DNA of 64,000 nt from Orenia marismortui DSM 5156. GTDB taxonomy: Bacteria; Bacillota; Halanaerobiia; Halobacteroidales; Halobacteroidaceae. Numbering within the stretch: position 1 is the stretch's first letter; the number at the start of each line of letters is the position of its first letter. The notes below the pieces were generated by a model, which was not told the origin of the DNA, ran no database searches, and saw only the letters and a list, made by a program, of their open reading frames with translations. This document shows, piece after piece, positions 19,586 through 27,112 of the stretch. The DNA lies in contig NZ_KB900618.1 in assembly GCF_000379025.1 (NCBI RefSeq), positions 176,640-240,639 of the forward strand, read 5' to 3'. The translations under genes and the position numbers were made by a program.

Positions 19586-19745
19586 GGATATAGTGCGACA
19601 CTTTTCGGTGTTAGGGCTTAGGAGTTAGGGTTTATCTAGTTCCTATGTCCTATGTCCTATGTCCTATGTCCTATGTCCTATGTCCTATGTCCTATGTCCT
19701 ATATCCTATATCCTATATCCTATATCCTAATTCTATTCTACTTTT
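19586..19745. repeat. Heptad-periodic hairpin element A, with tandem heptamer run
   Basis: The element starts GTGCGACACTTTTCGG and GTTAGGG. Its right arm is expanded into eight copies of CCTATGT (19642-19697) followed by four of CCTATAT (19698-19725). Other copies of the family, without the expansion, are at 20326, 26800, 28404, 31560, 41620, 47234 and 60343. Confidence 0.8.
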
Positions 19746-19833
19746 TCATAGTTATTAGACAGGTCAACAATGCACTAAATAATTTTAAATTCATAAACTA
19801 ATATAAATAGTATTTAAAAAGGAGGTTTAGAAG

Positions 19834-20280
19834 CTGAAAAGATTAAATCCTGATAAATTATTTGTAGAGTTTAGAGATGGAGTTACTCCGACAAATCCTA
19901 TCATTTCTAGGAAATATACATTGACCCATTCTGATGTCACAGCAGAACTATTTTTAACTATCGGACTAAGTTATGCTTATGACAAAATTTCTCCAATGAG
20001 AGATGAGGTTCTAGCAGAATGGACCTTATCGGATAATCAATATATACTTAAAGCTACTGTGCAAGTAGATAATAATGGTGGCTTTATTAATTCAGCAGTT
20101 CGAAACAGAATTTTTATTAGAGAACTTCCCTTGGCTTTAGAAGCTATTGTTTATGGTGATAAAGAACTATTTAAAGCTCATCCAGTCTTAACTCAAGCAC
20201 CGATTTATATACACTTTGAATCTGTTTACCCCTATTTTGATCGTAAAGAATACTGGGGGACTCCAGCAGACTATCAATAA
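19834..20280 (+). CDS. Staygreen-family protein (probable CTG start)
   Basis: This is a protein of about 148 residues. It matches the staygreen (SGR) family: FVEFRDGVTPTNPIISRKYT near the start, then LTHSDVTAELFLTIG, DKISPMRDEVLAEW and a C-terminal YWGTPADY. Plant SGR removes magnesium from chlorophyll, and some bacterial homologues have the same activity in vitro. The natural substrate in a non-phototroph is unknown. No ATG, GTG or TTG precedes the conserved N-terminus. CTG at 19834 sits 7 nt after AAAGGAGGT, with an in-frame stop two codons upstream. Starting at the first TTG (19921) would delete 29 conserved residues. Confidence 0.82.
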   Translation: MKRLNPDKLFVEFRDGVTPTNPIISRKYTLTHSDVTAELFLTIGLSYAYDKISPMRDEVLAEWTLSDNQYILKATVQVDNNGGFINSAVRNRIFIRELPLALEAIVYGDKELFKAHPVLTQAPIYIHFESVYPYFDRKEYWGTPADYQ

Positions 20281-20325
20281 ACTATAATAAGAGATCACCT
20301 CGCATCTTCTAAGTTTAATTTGCTT

Positions 20326-20445
20326 ATATAGATGTCCAGTTTAAAGTGACACTTTTAGGTGATAGGCATAGGTCATAGGAGTTAGTGAGATCTTTCTATG
20401 TCCTAGCTCCTAACTCCGAAATTGTCGCTTTATCTATATATAATG
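20326..20445. repeat. Heptad-periodic hairpin element B
   Basis: The arms are AAAGTGACACTTTTAGGTGA and the complement-like CTCCTAACTCCGAAATTGTCGCTTT, with ATAGG/TAGGAG heptads between. It lies downstream of the staygreen gene. The rest of 20281-20856 shows no gene. Confidence 0.75.
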
Positions 20446-20856
20446 ATATATTTGAATTTCATTCTAAAGGTTGAAGATCTACTATAAAAGGACAGTAAGA
20501 AGTGACACGCTAGATTCTGATAGCTATAATATAGTTTTCTGATTAAAAAATAATTAGCTATTCTTTTAATTAATATTTCATTATTAGCTACAATTCCCCT
20601 TCATTTATACTTTAAATTTTAGTGTTTTTATAGGCTCAAGCTGATTTATCTAAACAAAATATCTAATTTCTTTATCATTGTTACTTCTTTATTATTAATG
20701 ATCATGCAACTTTTGAATACAATAATAAATATTCTTTAGTTGAAGAGAATTGAATGGTCGAAACTTCCATAACTTTTCTTCCTCTATCCTGTTACAATTA
20801 AATATATCTATGTAAATAGCTAATTATATAAAAGTTGAAAGGTTGTGATCAATATA

Positions 20857-21639
20857 ATGAATAAAAGATTATTATCATTACTTGTAATTCCTATTCTAAT
20901 CACCTCTTTATTTTCTACTGCCACACTAGCCAAGAAAAATAAAGGAAAGAAATTTAAAAATAAAGGGCATAAGAAGAAATTCTATTCAAAAGATAAAGAT
21001 ACTAAATTCTTAACAGATAACTTTAGGGTTGAACAGGAGAAGATAGATTATTTTGCTAGATTAGGCTTAAGCTCTGAAGAGATGAGTTTGATATTTTATC
21101 TATACTCTGCTTCTAATCGACCTATAACTAAGAGTGAAATCAGCTTTATTGTTAAGAACAAAGCAGATTGGAGTAAACTAGCATGGTATTTTGGAATCCC
21201 ACCTATTATTCTTGAAGATGGAATCTTAAGATTTAAGCATCCAACCCATTCAAGACTTTCACTACCCTTAGGTAGAAAAAATTATAGTAGGGAGAGAAGA
21301 GGCAGATTCAATGAAAAAATCAGCAGCAAAAAAAATAAATATGAATATACATATGAAGATAAAAGATTAGCTATTCAAAAAAAGATTGAAATTAAGAAAA
21401 ATAAGTATGAATATAAGTATGAGAACAAACATTTCGGTATTATAGAAAGGTTAGAAGTAAAATACCCTGCTAATAAATATGAGTATTCCTATTATAATAG
21501 GAATACTGGAGAAAGAATTAAGAAATCTGGAAGAGGTAAGCCATTTAACCCTAGTCATTTCTATAGCAAACTAAAGAAAGAAAAAGAAGAGAAAGATAAT
21601 AATATCAACTTCTCTGTTAATATAGATATTGAGTTATAG
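20857..21639 (+). CDS. Secreted basic protein with NKYEY repeats
   Basis: This 260-residue protein of unknown family has a signal peptide (MNKRLLSLLVIPILITSLFS...) with probable cleavage after TATLA. The next 25 residues are very Lys-rich (KKNKGKKFKNKGHKKK). Residues around 70-130 form a compact region, and three related units with the core NKYEYxYxxK occur in the last third. The tail is NINFSVNIDIEL. The ATG at 20857 follows an extended anti-16S match (GAAAGGTTGTGATC), preferred over GTG at 20845 inside it. It is likely periplasmic or surface-bound; the repeats may form beta hairpins. Confidence 0.75.
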   Translation: MNKRLLSLLVIPILITSLFSTATLAKKNKGKKFKNKGHKKKFYSKDKDTKFLTDNFRVEQEKIDYFARLGLSSEEMSLIFYLYSASNRPITKSEISFIVKNKADWSKLAWYFGIPPIILEDGILRFKHPTHSRLSLPLGRKNYSRERRGRFNEKISSKKNKYEYTYEDKRLAIQKKIEIKKNKYEYKYENKHFGIIERLEVKYPANKYEYSYYNRNTGERIKKSGRGKPFNPSHFYSKLKKEKEEKDNNINFSVNIDIEL

Positions 21640-21689
21640 ATATCTAAATTTAGAATAGATATTAAATTATTATTAGTTGAGGTATAAGC

Positions 21690-21720
21690 AGATCCCCCTC
21701 TTAAATTAAGAGGGGGATCT
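21690..21720 (+). terminator. Terminator of the secreted repeat-protein gene
   Basis: AGATCCCCCTCTTAA and its complement form a strong GC-rich stem, followed by TTTATT. Confidence 0.85.
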
Positions 21721-21764
21721 TTATTAAGTGGAATAGCTTGTAATTCACATAGTTAATATAAAAC

Positions 21765-22544
21765 CTAAACTCTATTCCACAACTTTCTGCTTCGTTCCAA
21801 TATCTCTTTATTATTTAATTCCTCTGGCCATAACTCTATCTTATTTCCTTCTCTCATAGCTGAAGCTACGTTATAAAAGATCTGTTGGCTATCATCAAAA
21901 CTTTTAATCAGCTGTTTAATCTCTTCTCTCTTAGTTTCACCATCATGGGGACAAGGACTAGCAACTGGATTATACTCAGTAATTTCCTTAGCCTTTATAA
22001 TCTCTTCTTCTCGTAAATAAATCAAAGGTCTAATCACATGAATATCACTATTACTCAAATAACTTTTAGGCTCAAAAGTCTTTATCTGTCCAGAGTAAAT
22101 AATACTCATCAAAAAGGTTTCTACAGCATCATCATAATGGTGACCATAAGCAATCTTATTATAGCCATGTTTACTCATAAACTCTGAAATAGATCCTTTA
22201 CGAAAATAGGCACATTTAGAACATGGGTTCTTAGTATTTTCATCAGTAATTACATCTGCTATCTTAGTCCTTTCAATATGGTATGGTAGATCTAGTTTAG
22301 AACAATATTCTTCCATCTCAGAAAAATCTGCATCATCTTCAAAGCCTAAATCAATGGTCAAGGCACTAACTTTAAAATCAATCGCCATACTCTTCTGTAA
22401 AATAGCCAAAGCATATAATAAAAATGCGCTATCCTTACCACCTGAAAATCCAACTAAAATATTATCTCCTTCTTCTATTAAATCAAACTCTGCTATAGCC
22501 CTTGAAATTTTTCTATTATAACTTTTAGGTAATGATAACTTCAT
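21765..22544 (-). CDS. TtcA-like PP-loop tRNA thiolase / ATPase
   Basis: This protein of about 259 residues belongs to the tRNA 2-thiolation PP-loop family. The ATP-pyrophosphatase loop SGGKDS is at about residues 34-39. NPCSKCAYFRKG corresponds to the CxxC of TtcA/TtuA proteins, and a further Cys lies in VASPCPHDGE. Members activate tRNA bases with ATP for sulfur insertion. Whether this one modifies C32 of tRNA is an inference. ATG 22544 follows GGGAGGC by 6 nt; an ATG at 22559 lies upstream of that site and is less likely. Confidence 0.82.
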   Translation of the reverse strand: MKLSLPKSYNRKISRAIAEFDLIEEGDNILVGFSGGKDSAFLLYALAILQKSMAIDFKVSALTIDLGFEDDADFSEMEEYCSKLDLPYHIERTKIADVITDENTKNPCSKCAYFRKGSISEFMSKHGYNKIAYGHHYDDAVETFLMSIIYSGQIKTFEPKSYLSNSDIHVIRPLIYLREEEIIKAKEITEYNPVASPCPHDGETKREEIKQLIKSFDDSQQIFYNVASAMREGNKIELWPEELNNKEILERSRKLWNRV

Positions 22545-22780
22545 CAATCTGCCTCCCATTCAACTTCTTTTTTAAGTAATTATTAATTTCTCAAAACAAG
22601 TATATAATATTATCTAATTCAGTACAAGAATAATTTAGATTTCAAAGCTCAGCTAAATATAGGACACTATGTAGAAAGCTATAAAGATTCCATATCAATA
22701 ATGTTAAAAGCAAAAAATTAGACAAAAAACAATAGGATCTAGACTGATAATTCAATGAACAATTCCAAAAAATAAAAAGA

Positions 22781-22802
22781 GATAGCACCAATTAGTACTA
22801 TC
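22781..22802 (-). terminator. Probable terminator of the AIR-synthase-like gene
   Basis: GATAGCAC and GTACTATC pair with one mismatch. The A-rich stretch to the left gives a U-run on the reverse strand. Confidence 0.5.
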
Positions 22803-22819
22803 CACTATCATTTATAAAT

Positions 22820-23809
22820 TTAATTTTCAGCTAAAAATCTCCATAGTTCATCTTGAGGTGCATTAGTAAGCTTGATCTCTTCTTTTTCTTTTTTAATTAT
22901 TCTATCACTTTTAGTAATCTTTCCTATAATTGTAGCCTTAATTCCCTCTGACTTTAATTCTTTGACCAATTCTTGACCACAAGCAGTTGTAATTATCATC
23001 ATCCCTGAGCCAATTAAATGATAAGGATTAATCTCCAACTTCTCAGCAATAGCCTTTGTCGCCTTATGAAGTGGAACTAAATCTTCTTCAATTATAAATC
23101 CACATTCTGCTGCTATTGACATTTCAAAAACTGAACCATATAAGCCACCTTCAGTAACATCATGCATTGCACTAACTCCAAATTCAGCTGACAATAGCCC
23201 TTCAGCCATAACACTTAATTCTTGGCTTAATGCTTGCCCTGCTTGTAATAATTCATCACTAACACCTAAATTCAATAAGCTTTCATAATAATCATTAGCT
23301 AAAATAGCTGTCCCTTCTAAACCAGTCCATTTAGTAACTACAATATCATCACCTACTTTGGCTCCAGAAGAGGTAATATATTTTTCTTTGGTAGTTTTAC
23401 CTATTGCAGTACAAACTACTAAAGGCTTATCTACAATATCAGTTACTTCTGTATGTCCTCCCAAAATATCTATCTCTAGCTTTTGAGCAGCTTGATTGAT
23501 ATCTTTAATAATTGCTATAATCTCTTCTTCGCTAGTAGATGGTGGAACTAATAAAGCTTGCTGAATACCAATAGCTTTAGCTCCATTAGCAGCAATATCA
23601 TTACAAGCTACATTAACTGCTAAATTTCCCATCCCTTCCTTAACTCCAGTAATAGGATCTGTAGACATTACAGCAACAAATTCTCCAAAATCAATTACTG
23701 CAGAATCTTCTCCAATTTTGGGTCTAACTAGTACATCTTGATTACTTGTTGAAATTTGATCTAAAATTAATTCCTTTAAATTTCCAATATCAATCTTACC
23801 AGCTTTCAT
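22820..23809 (-). CDS. AIR synthase-related protein (HypE/ThiL-like)
   Basis: This protein of about 329 residues has the PurM/HypE/ThiL/SelD ATP-binding fold. Conserved elements are IGEDSAVIDFG and STDPITG (nucleotide and metal loops), AVNVACNDIAANGAKAIG, DILGGHTEV, and MHDVTEGGLYGSVFEM, all typical of HypE-like proteins. The C-terminal Cys of HypE is absent (the protein ends RFLAEN), so a hydrogenase-cyanation role is unlikely. ATG 23809 follows AAAGGTG by 6 nt. It lies 37 nt after an ECF transporter S component and probably shares its transcript, which suggests a vitamin-related kinase function. Confidence 0.78.
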   Translation of the reverse strand: MKAGKIDIGNLKELILDQISTSNQDVLVRPKIGEDSAVIDFGEFVAVMSTDPITGVKEGMGNLAVNVACNDIAANGAKAIGIQQALLVPPSTSEEEIIAIIKDINQAAQKLEIDILGGHTEVTDIVDKPLVVCTAIGKTTKEKYITSSGAKVGDDIVVTKWTGLEGTAILANDYYESLLNLGVSDELLQAGQALSQELSVMAEGLLSAEFGVSAMHDVTEGGLYGSVFEMSIAAECGFIIEEDLVPLHKATKAIAEKLEINPYHLIGSGMMIITTACGQELVKELKSEGIKATIIGKITKSDRIIKKEKEEIKLTNAPQDELWRFLAEN

Positions 23810-23846
23810 TAATATCACCTTTCAAAATATGAATTATAAATCATCA

Positions 23847-24365
23847 TTAATTTTCTTTAATTACTTTGACAATACTTGTCTTTAAAATAGCAAATATAAT
23901 AGGATAAGCAATTACTCCTCCGCCAATAGCTTGAATAATATTCCCTCCTACACTATCTAAAGGAGCTAGCCAACTTCCTTTTAAAATTGCTCCTCCAAGA
24001 TAATAACCTGCTACCATCCAAGTTCCACCAACTAATACTGCTATAATATCTCTAATTTCAAAAGAACTTTCACTAGTCTTCTCAACAGCAATTTTACCTA
24101 CAATAAAGCCTTCTAACCCTTTAATAATCAGAGTTGGCAAAGCCCAGTGAGTATAGCCTAAAAATATATCAGCTAATGCAGAACCAATTCCACCTGCTAA
24201 AAGCCCAAATCTTGATCCAAATAAAATAGCAATCATAAAGATCATACTATCTCCAATATTAATATAGCCATTTGTAGCAGGCATAGGTACATTAATAGTC
24301 ATTGTTCCTATAGTTACCAAAGCAATTAATAGTCCACCTAATGCTAAATTCTTAGTACTTTTCAT
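23847..24365 (-). CDS. ECF transporter S component (vitamin uptake)
   Basis: This protein of about 172 residues and five to six membrane helices fits the substrate-binding S subunit of energy-coupling-factor importers. MKSTKNLALGGLLIAL is an amphipathic start containing the alanine/glycine pattern that contacts the shared T subunit. NIGDSMIFMIAILFG and LPTLIIKGLEG are typical of the ThiT/HmpT/PanT-like group, but the vitamin cannot be fixed from sequence. ATG 24365 follows AAAGGGG; an upstream in-frame leader is hydrophilic and lacks a ribosome binding site. A near-consensus promoter precedes it. Confidence 0.8.
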   Translation of the reverse strand: MKSTKNLALGGLLIALVTIGTMTINVPMPATNGYINIGDSMIFMIAILFGSRFGLLAGGIGSALADIFLGYTHWALPTLIIKGLEGFIVGKIAVEKTSESSFEIRDIIAVLVGGTWMVAGYYLGGAILKGSWLAPLDSVGGNIIQAIGGGVIAYPIIFAILKTSIVKVIKEN

Positions 24366-24406
24366 CTTATTTTCCCCTTTCTGATGTATATTATTGTTTT
24401 TTCTCA

Positions 24407-24435
24407 ATAATAGCACAAAAAAATTGTACTGTCAA
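24407..24435 (-). promoter_or_regulatory. Sigma-A promoter of the ECF S-component operon
   Basis: On the reverse strand TTGACA (24435-24430) and TATTAT (24412-24407) are spaced by 17 nt, about 40 nt before the ATG. Confidence 0.7.
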
Positions 24436-24508
24436 AATTTTATGAAATTAGCATAAATGAACCCATACAGTTTACATTTTATAACTTTTTTCTATAATAA
24501 AAACAATA

Positions 24509-24527
24509 CCACGGTTTTTAACCGTGG
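24509..24527 (-). terminator. Terminator of the DJ-1 family gene
   Basis: CCACGGTT and AACCGTGG form a short stem, with an A-rich left flank. Confidence 0.65.
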
Positions 24528-24563
24528 CTACTAAAATCTTTGGTTCTTATTTAATTTATGCGA

Positions 24564-25109
24564 CTAGAAATTACTTATCATCTCTGCTTTAATTTCTTCT
24601 GCTTTTTCTTTATTTACTAAAAGCTCTACAATTTTTAAAGCAAATTCTAAAGCTACCCCAGGCCCACGCCCTGTAATTAAATTATCGTCAACTACAACTC
24701 TATCTTGGAGATAAGTACAAGATTCCATCTCTTGACCAAATCCGGGATAACTAGTAGCTGGTCTATCCTTTATCACTCCTGCTGCCTCTAAAACTATTGG
24801 AGCAGCACAGATAGCTGCAATTAATCCATTTTTTTGATCTAATTTCTGTACTATATTAATAATTCTTTTATCATCTCTTAAATTAGCAGCTCCTGGCATT
24901 CCTCCAGGTAATATTATTCCTCCAACTTCTTCTATATTAAGCTCATCTATCTTCTTATCGGCTTTAATTATAATATTATGCGCTCCTTTTACTTCTAAAC
25001 CCTTTAAAGAAATAGTCTCTACTTCTACTCCGGCTCTACGCAAAACATCAATATTAGTAATTGCTTCTATCTCTTCACAACCATTAGCCAATGGAATTAT
25101 AATTTTCAT
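24564..25109 (-). CDS. DJ-1/PfpI family protein
   Basis: This 181-residue protein has the DJ-1/ThiJ/PfpI flavodoxin-like fold. The nucleophile elbow AAICAAP carries C101, and the supporting Glu lies in the N-terminal GCEEIEA. ILPGGMPGAANLRDD is the conserved glycine-rich turn. Proposed roles in the family include glyoxalase III or deglycase activity and oxidative-stress protection. Length matches the short DJ-1 subgroup (YajL-like). It is monocistronic. Confidence 0.88.
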   Translation of the reverse strand: MKIIIPLANGCEEIEAITNIDVLRRAGVEVETISLKGLEVKGAHNIIIKADKKIDELNIEEVGGIILPGGMPGAANLRDDKRIINIVQKLDQKNGLIAAICAAPIVLEAAGVIKDRPATSYPGFGQEMESCTYLQDRVVVDDNLITGRGPGVALEFALKIVELLVNKEKAEEIKAEMISNF

Positions 25110-25306
25110 TATTATAAGCTCCTTTCATTTATATTATTATCATCTTTCTTCTATTTTATAATTAATATCTTCTTTACTCATAAGGAATTTCCTGTTTATT
25201 CATCAAAACGCATGGAATATCCTTGCTCTATTATATTAATATACATCTTATATTTCCTAAGCCAAAGGATATCCTATTAATGTATTAGAGAGGAGGTGAA
25301 AAGTTA

Positions 25307-25537
25307 ATGACAATAGGTCAAGATTTGCATCAAGCTCTTAATGGATTAGAAGGTGCTAGAGTTACTTTAGAGGGATTTGCTCAAAGTACTCAAGATAAGA
25401 TGGCACAAGATATGTATAATAAGCAAGCTCAACAGGTTGCAAATGTTGTAAATGAATTACGAAATCGTGTTAATTATGTTGAAAGCCAAGAACCTCAATT
25501 TAAAGTGGGGCAAAATGAACAAAATAAAAAACAATAA
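25307..25537 (+). CDS. DUF1657 protein
   Basis: This 76-residue helical protein starts MTIGQDLHQALNGLEGARVTLEGF and matches the DUF1657 family. In Bacillus-type genomes such genes accompany spoVA and yetF genes expressed in the forespore. Here the gene stands alone between an upstream AT-rich region and a perfect terminator. The ribosome binding site AGAGGAGGTG lies 9 nt before the ATG. A sporulation role is inferred from family context only. Confidence 0.82.
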   Translation: MTIGQDLHQALNGLEGARVTLEGFAQSTQDKMAQDMYNKQAQQVANVVNELRNRVNYVESQEPQFKVGQNEQNKKQ

Positions 25538-25561
25538 GAATTTATAATAGATAATATATAT

Positions 25562-25587
25562 AGGACACAGAATTAATTCTGTGTCCT
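25562..25587 (+). terminator. Terminator of the DUF1657 gene
   Basis: This is a 26-bp perfect palindrome (AGGACACAGAATT and complement) followed by TCTGTT. Confidence 0.75.
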
Positions 25588-25654
25588 TCTGTTATGAATA
25601 AAATTAATTGCTAATAGAAAGACTAGCTTTAAATCATCAAAAGGAGTAGATGCT

Positions 25655-25846
25655 ATGCTAAATCTATTAAATCAAATTATTTCTTCTATTATCAAATTAA
25701 TCTTTTATTTATTAGTTCTTAGTTTTATCTCTATATCTATTTATTATTTCTTAAATAATAACTATACTCTCCAACATTTGATTATTAACACAACTGCTAA
25801 TTTATATAGATTAAATAGCTTAATAATTTTAAACTTTTTTATTTAA
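25655..25846 (+). CDS. Small single-pass membrane protein, unknown
   Basis: A 63-residue frame starts MLNLLNQIISSIIKLIFYLL and has one long hydrophobic helix (about 9-32), a polar middle and a hydrophobic tail. AAAGGAG is present 8 nt before the ATG, which supports translation. Base composition matches the AT-rich surroundings, so a chance frame cannot be excluded. I recognise no family. Confidence 0.45.
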   Translation: MLNLLNQIISSIIKLIFYLLVLSFISISIYYFLNNNYTLQHLIINTTANLYRLNSLIILNFFI

Positions 25847-25958
25847 TAACTTATCTCCACTTAAATTAAGTGCTTTCTGATAATATTCACTTTGAGAATG
25901 ATTAAAATGATTTTTTGATATTATTAAATTTAGCTATTCTATTTTTTATTTTATTTCT

Positions 25959-25972
25959 AGTCATAAGTGACT
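25959..25972. repeat. AGTCAT-N2-ATGACT palindrome, copy 3
   Basis: AGTCATAAGTGACT is embedded in a block of about 30 bases (TTCTAGTCATAAGTGACTAAGTTATAATTG in parts) nearly identical to that at 52585-52614. Confidence 0.45.
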
Positions 25973-26003
25973 AAGTTATAATTGTATTATACTAAAACAA
26001 AAA

Positions 26004-26024
26004 AATTCAGGAATATCCTGAATT
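26004..26024 (-). terminator. Terminator of the putative outer-membrane protein gene
   Basis: AATTCAGGA and TCCTGAATT form a 9-bp stem with an ATA loop; the left flank is A-rich. Confidence 0.7.
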
Positions 26025-26055
26025 GAAAAGAAATAATTACTTGGCTTTAGTCTTA

Positions 26056-26706
26056 TTAAAATTTAATATCTAATATAACTCCTGTTTCAATCCCACTGAA
26101 ATCCATATTTTTCAGTCTTGGATTTTCAAGCCCTACCTTAAGTCTTCTATAAGCAATTCTAGCTTTCAAGCTAATAATATTGAGATCTATTGGAGCCTCT
26201 AAACCTAGCCCCACTTTAAAACCATAAGCACTATTAGACTCAGATATATCATCTATTCCCTTGAGCCTAAGATTGGCTGAGTATAGACCTCCACTAATTT
26301 GACTGGATAAACACTGATTAAATCTATAGCTAATCGTTCCCAAATAACCAATTGCCGAGGCTTTTGCTAAATTATTAGCATTATCAGACTTAGCTATAAT
26401 ACACTCTATTTCTCCACCTACAGCAAGATCTTCTGATAACCACTTTTTACACCCTAGAAATATACCATAGCCTAATTCTAATTCCTCAAGCTTCTTATCT
26501 TTTATATAGTTATTTATTTCTGTTAATGAATATTGATTTAAACTAAAACCTCCATATCCTTCAATAGATCTTCCTTCTTTTAAAATTATCTGTTTCTGCT
26601 CTATCTGATTATCTATTATAATCTTTAATTCCTTGGCTTGCAAGGGCATATTTAACAGTAATAAGGTAGTTAATAAAATAGCTAGGATAATTATTAATTT
26701 TCCCAT
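26056..26706 (-). CDS. Putative outer-membrane beta-barrel protein
   Basis: This 216-residue protein has a signal peptide (MGKLIIILAILLTTLLLLN..., likely cleaved after PLQA). The rest alternates short hydrophobic strands with Gly and aromatic turns (GYGIFLG, VGGEIECII, AIGYLGTISYRF, GFKVGLGLEAPI). It ends GVILDIKF; a C-terminal Phe closing a final beta strand is the usual signal for outer-membrane insertion. This suggests a small barrel and so a diderm envelope. No family name can be given. Confidence 0.65.
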   Translation of the reverse strand: MGKLIIILAILLTTLLLLNMPLQAKELKIIIDNQIEQKQIILKEGRSIEGYGGFSLNQYSLTEINNYIKDKKLEELELGYGIFLGCKKWLSEDLAVGGEIECIIAKSDNANNLAKASAIGYLGTISYRFNQCLSSQISGGLYSANLRLKGIDDISESNSAYGFKVGLGLEAPIDLNIISLKARIAYRRLKVGLENPRLKNMDFSGIETGVILDIKF

Positions 26707-26799
26707 CTTATACCTCCTTATTACACTCTTAATATTTAATTTTAAATTTCAAGGCCAAAGGATCTTCTATAAATATCCAATTACAAAGTGGGAATTAAT

Positions 26800-26896
26800 G
26801 GATATATTTTGGGCTTTAGGTGATAGGAGTTGGGAGTTAGTTTTTCCTAATACCTAGCACCTATCTCCTAGTGCCGAAAATTTCTCAATCTCTATC
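26800..26896. repeat. Heptad-periodic hairpin element C
   Basis: GGCTTTAGGTGATAGGAGT opposes CCTAATACCTAGCACCTAT and GTGCCGAAAATTTCTC. It lies in the 400-nt gap upstream of the GT4 gene, which otherwise holds no recognisable gene. Confidence 0.7.
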
Positions 26897-27112
26897 TATT
26901 TAATTATATTCTAAAGTTACCCCCTTTAATTTTACAATTAATACCATGCTTTGTTGGTTAATTCTCTATCTGTGTAAAGGGAGATAAGAGCAATTATCAT
27001 CTAATAAATTTCCAATAAATTCTTAAAATCAACTCTATCCCAAACACATTATTTAATAATAACTTTAATATAGATATATTATGAATTAGATAGAATAAAG
27101 GAGGAAGGTCTA

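Noticed and set aside
19642-19725. CRISPR or VNTR locus
   Set aside because: The heptamers have no spacers. The run is the expanded arm of a dispersed hairpin family.
22820-23809. Hydrogenase maturation protein HypE
   Set aside because: The C-terminal Cys that carries the cyano ligand is missing and no hyp or hydrogenase genes are near.
23809-24510. Thiamine (TPP) or preQ1 riboswitch before the ECF S component
   Set aside because: The leader between the promoter and the ATG is only about 40 nt and lacks the conserved core of either class.
26633-26857. Forward frame over the signal-peptide region of the outer-membrane protein and into repeat C
   Set aside because: It spans an intergenic repeat and the antisense of a signal peptide, and has no ribosome binding site.
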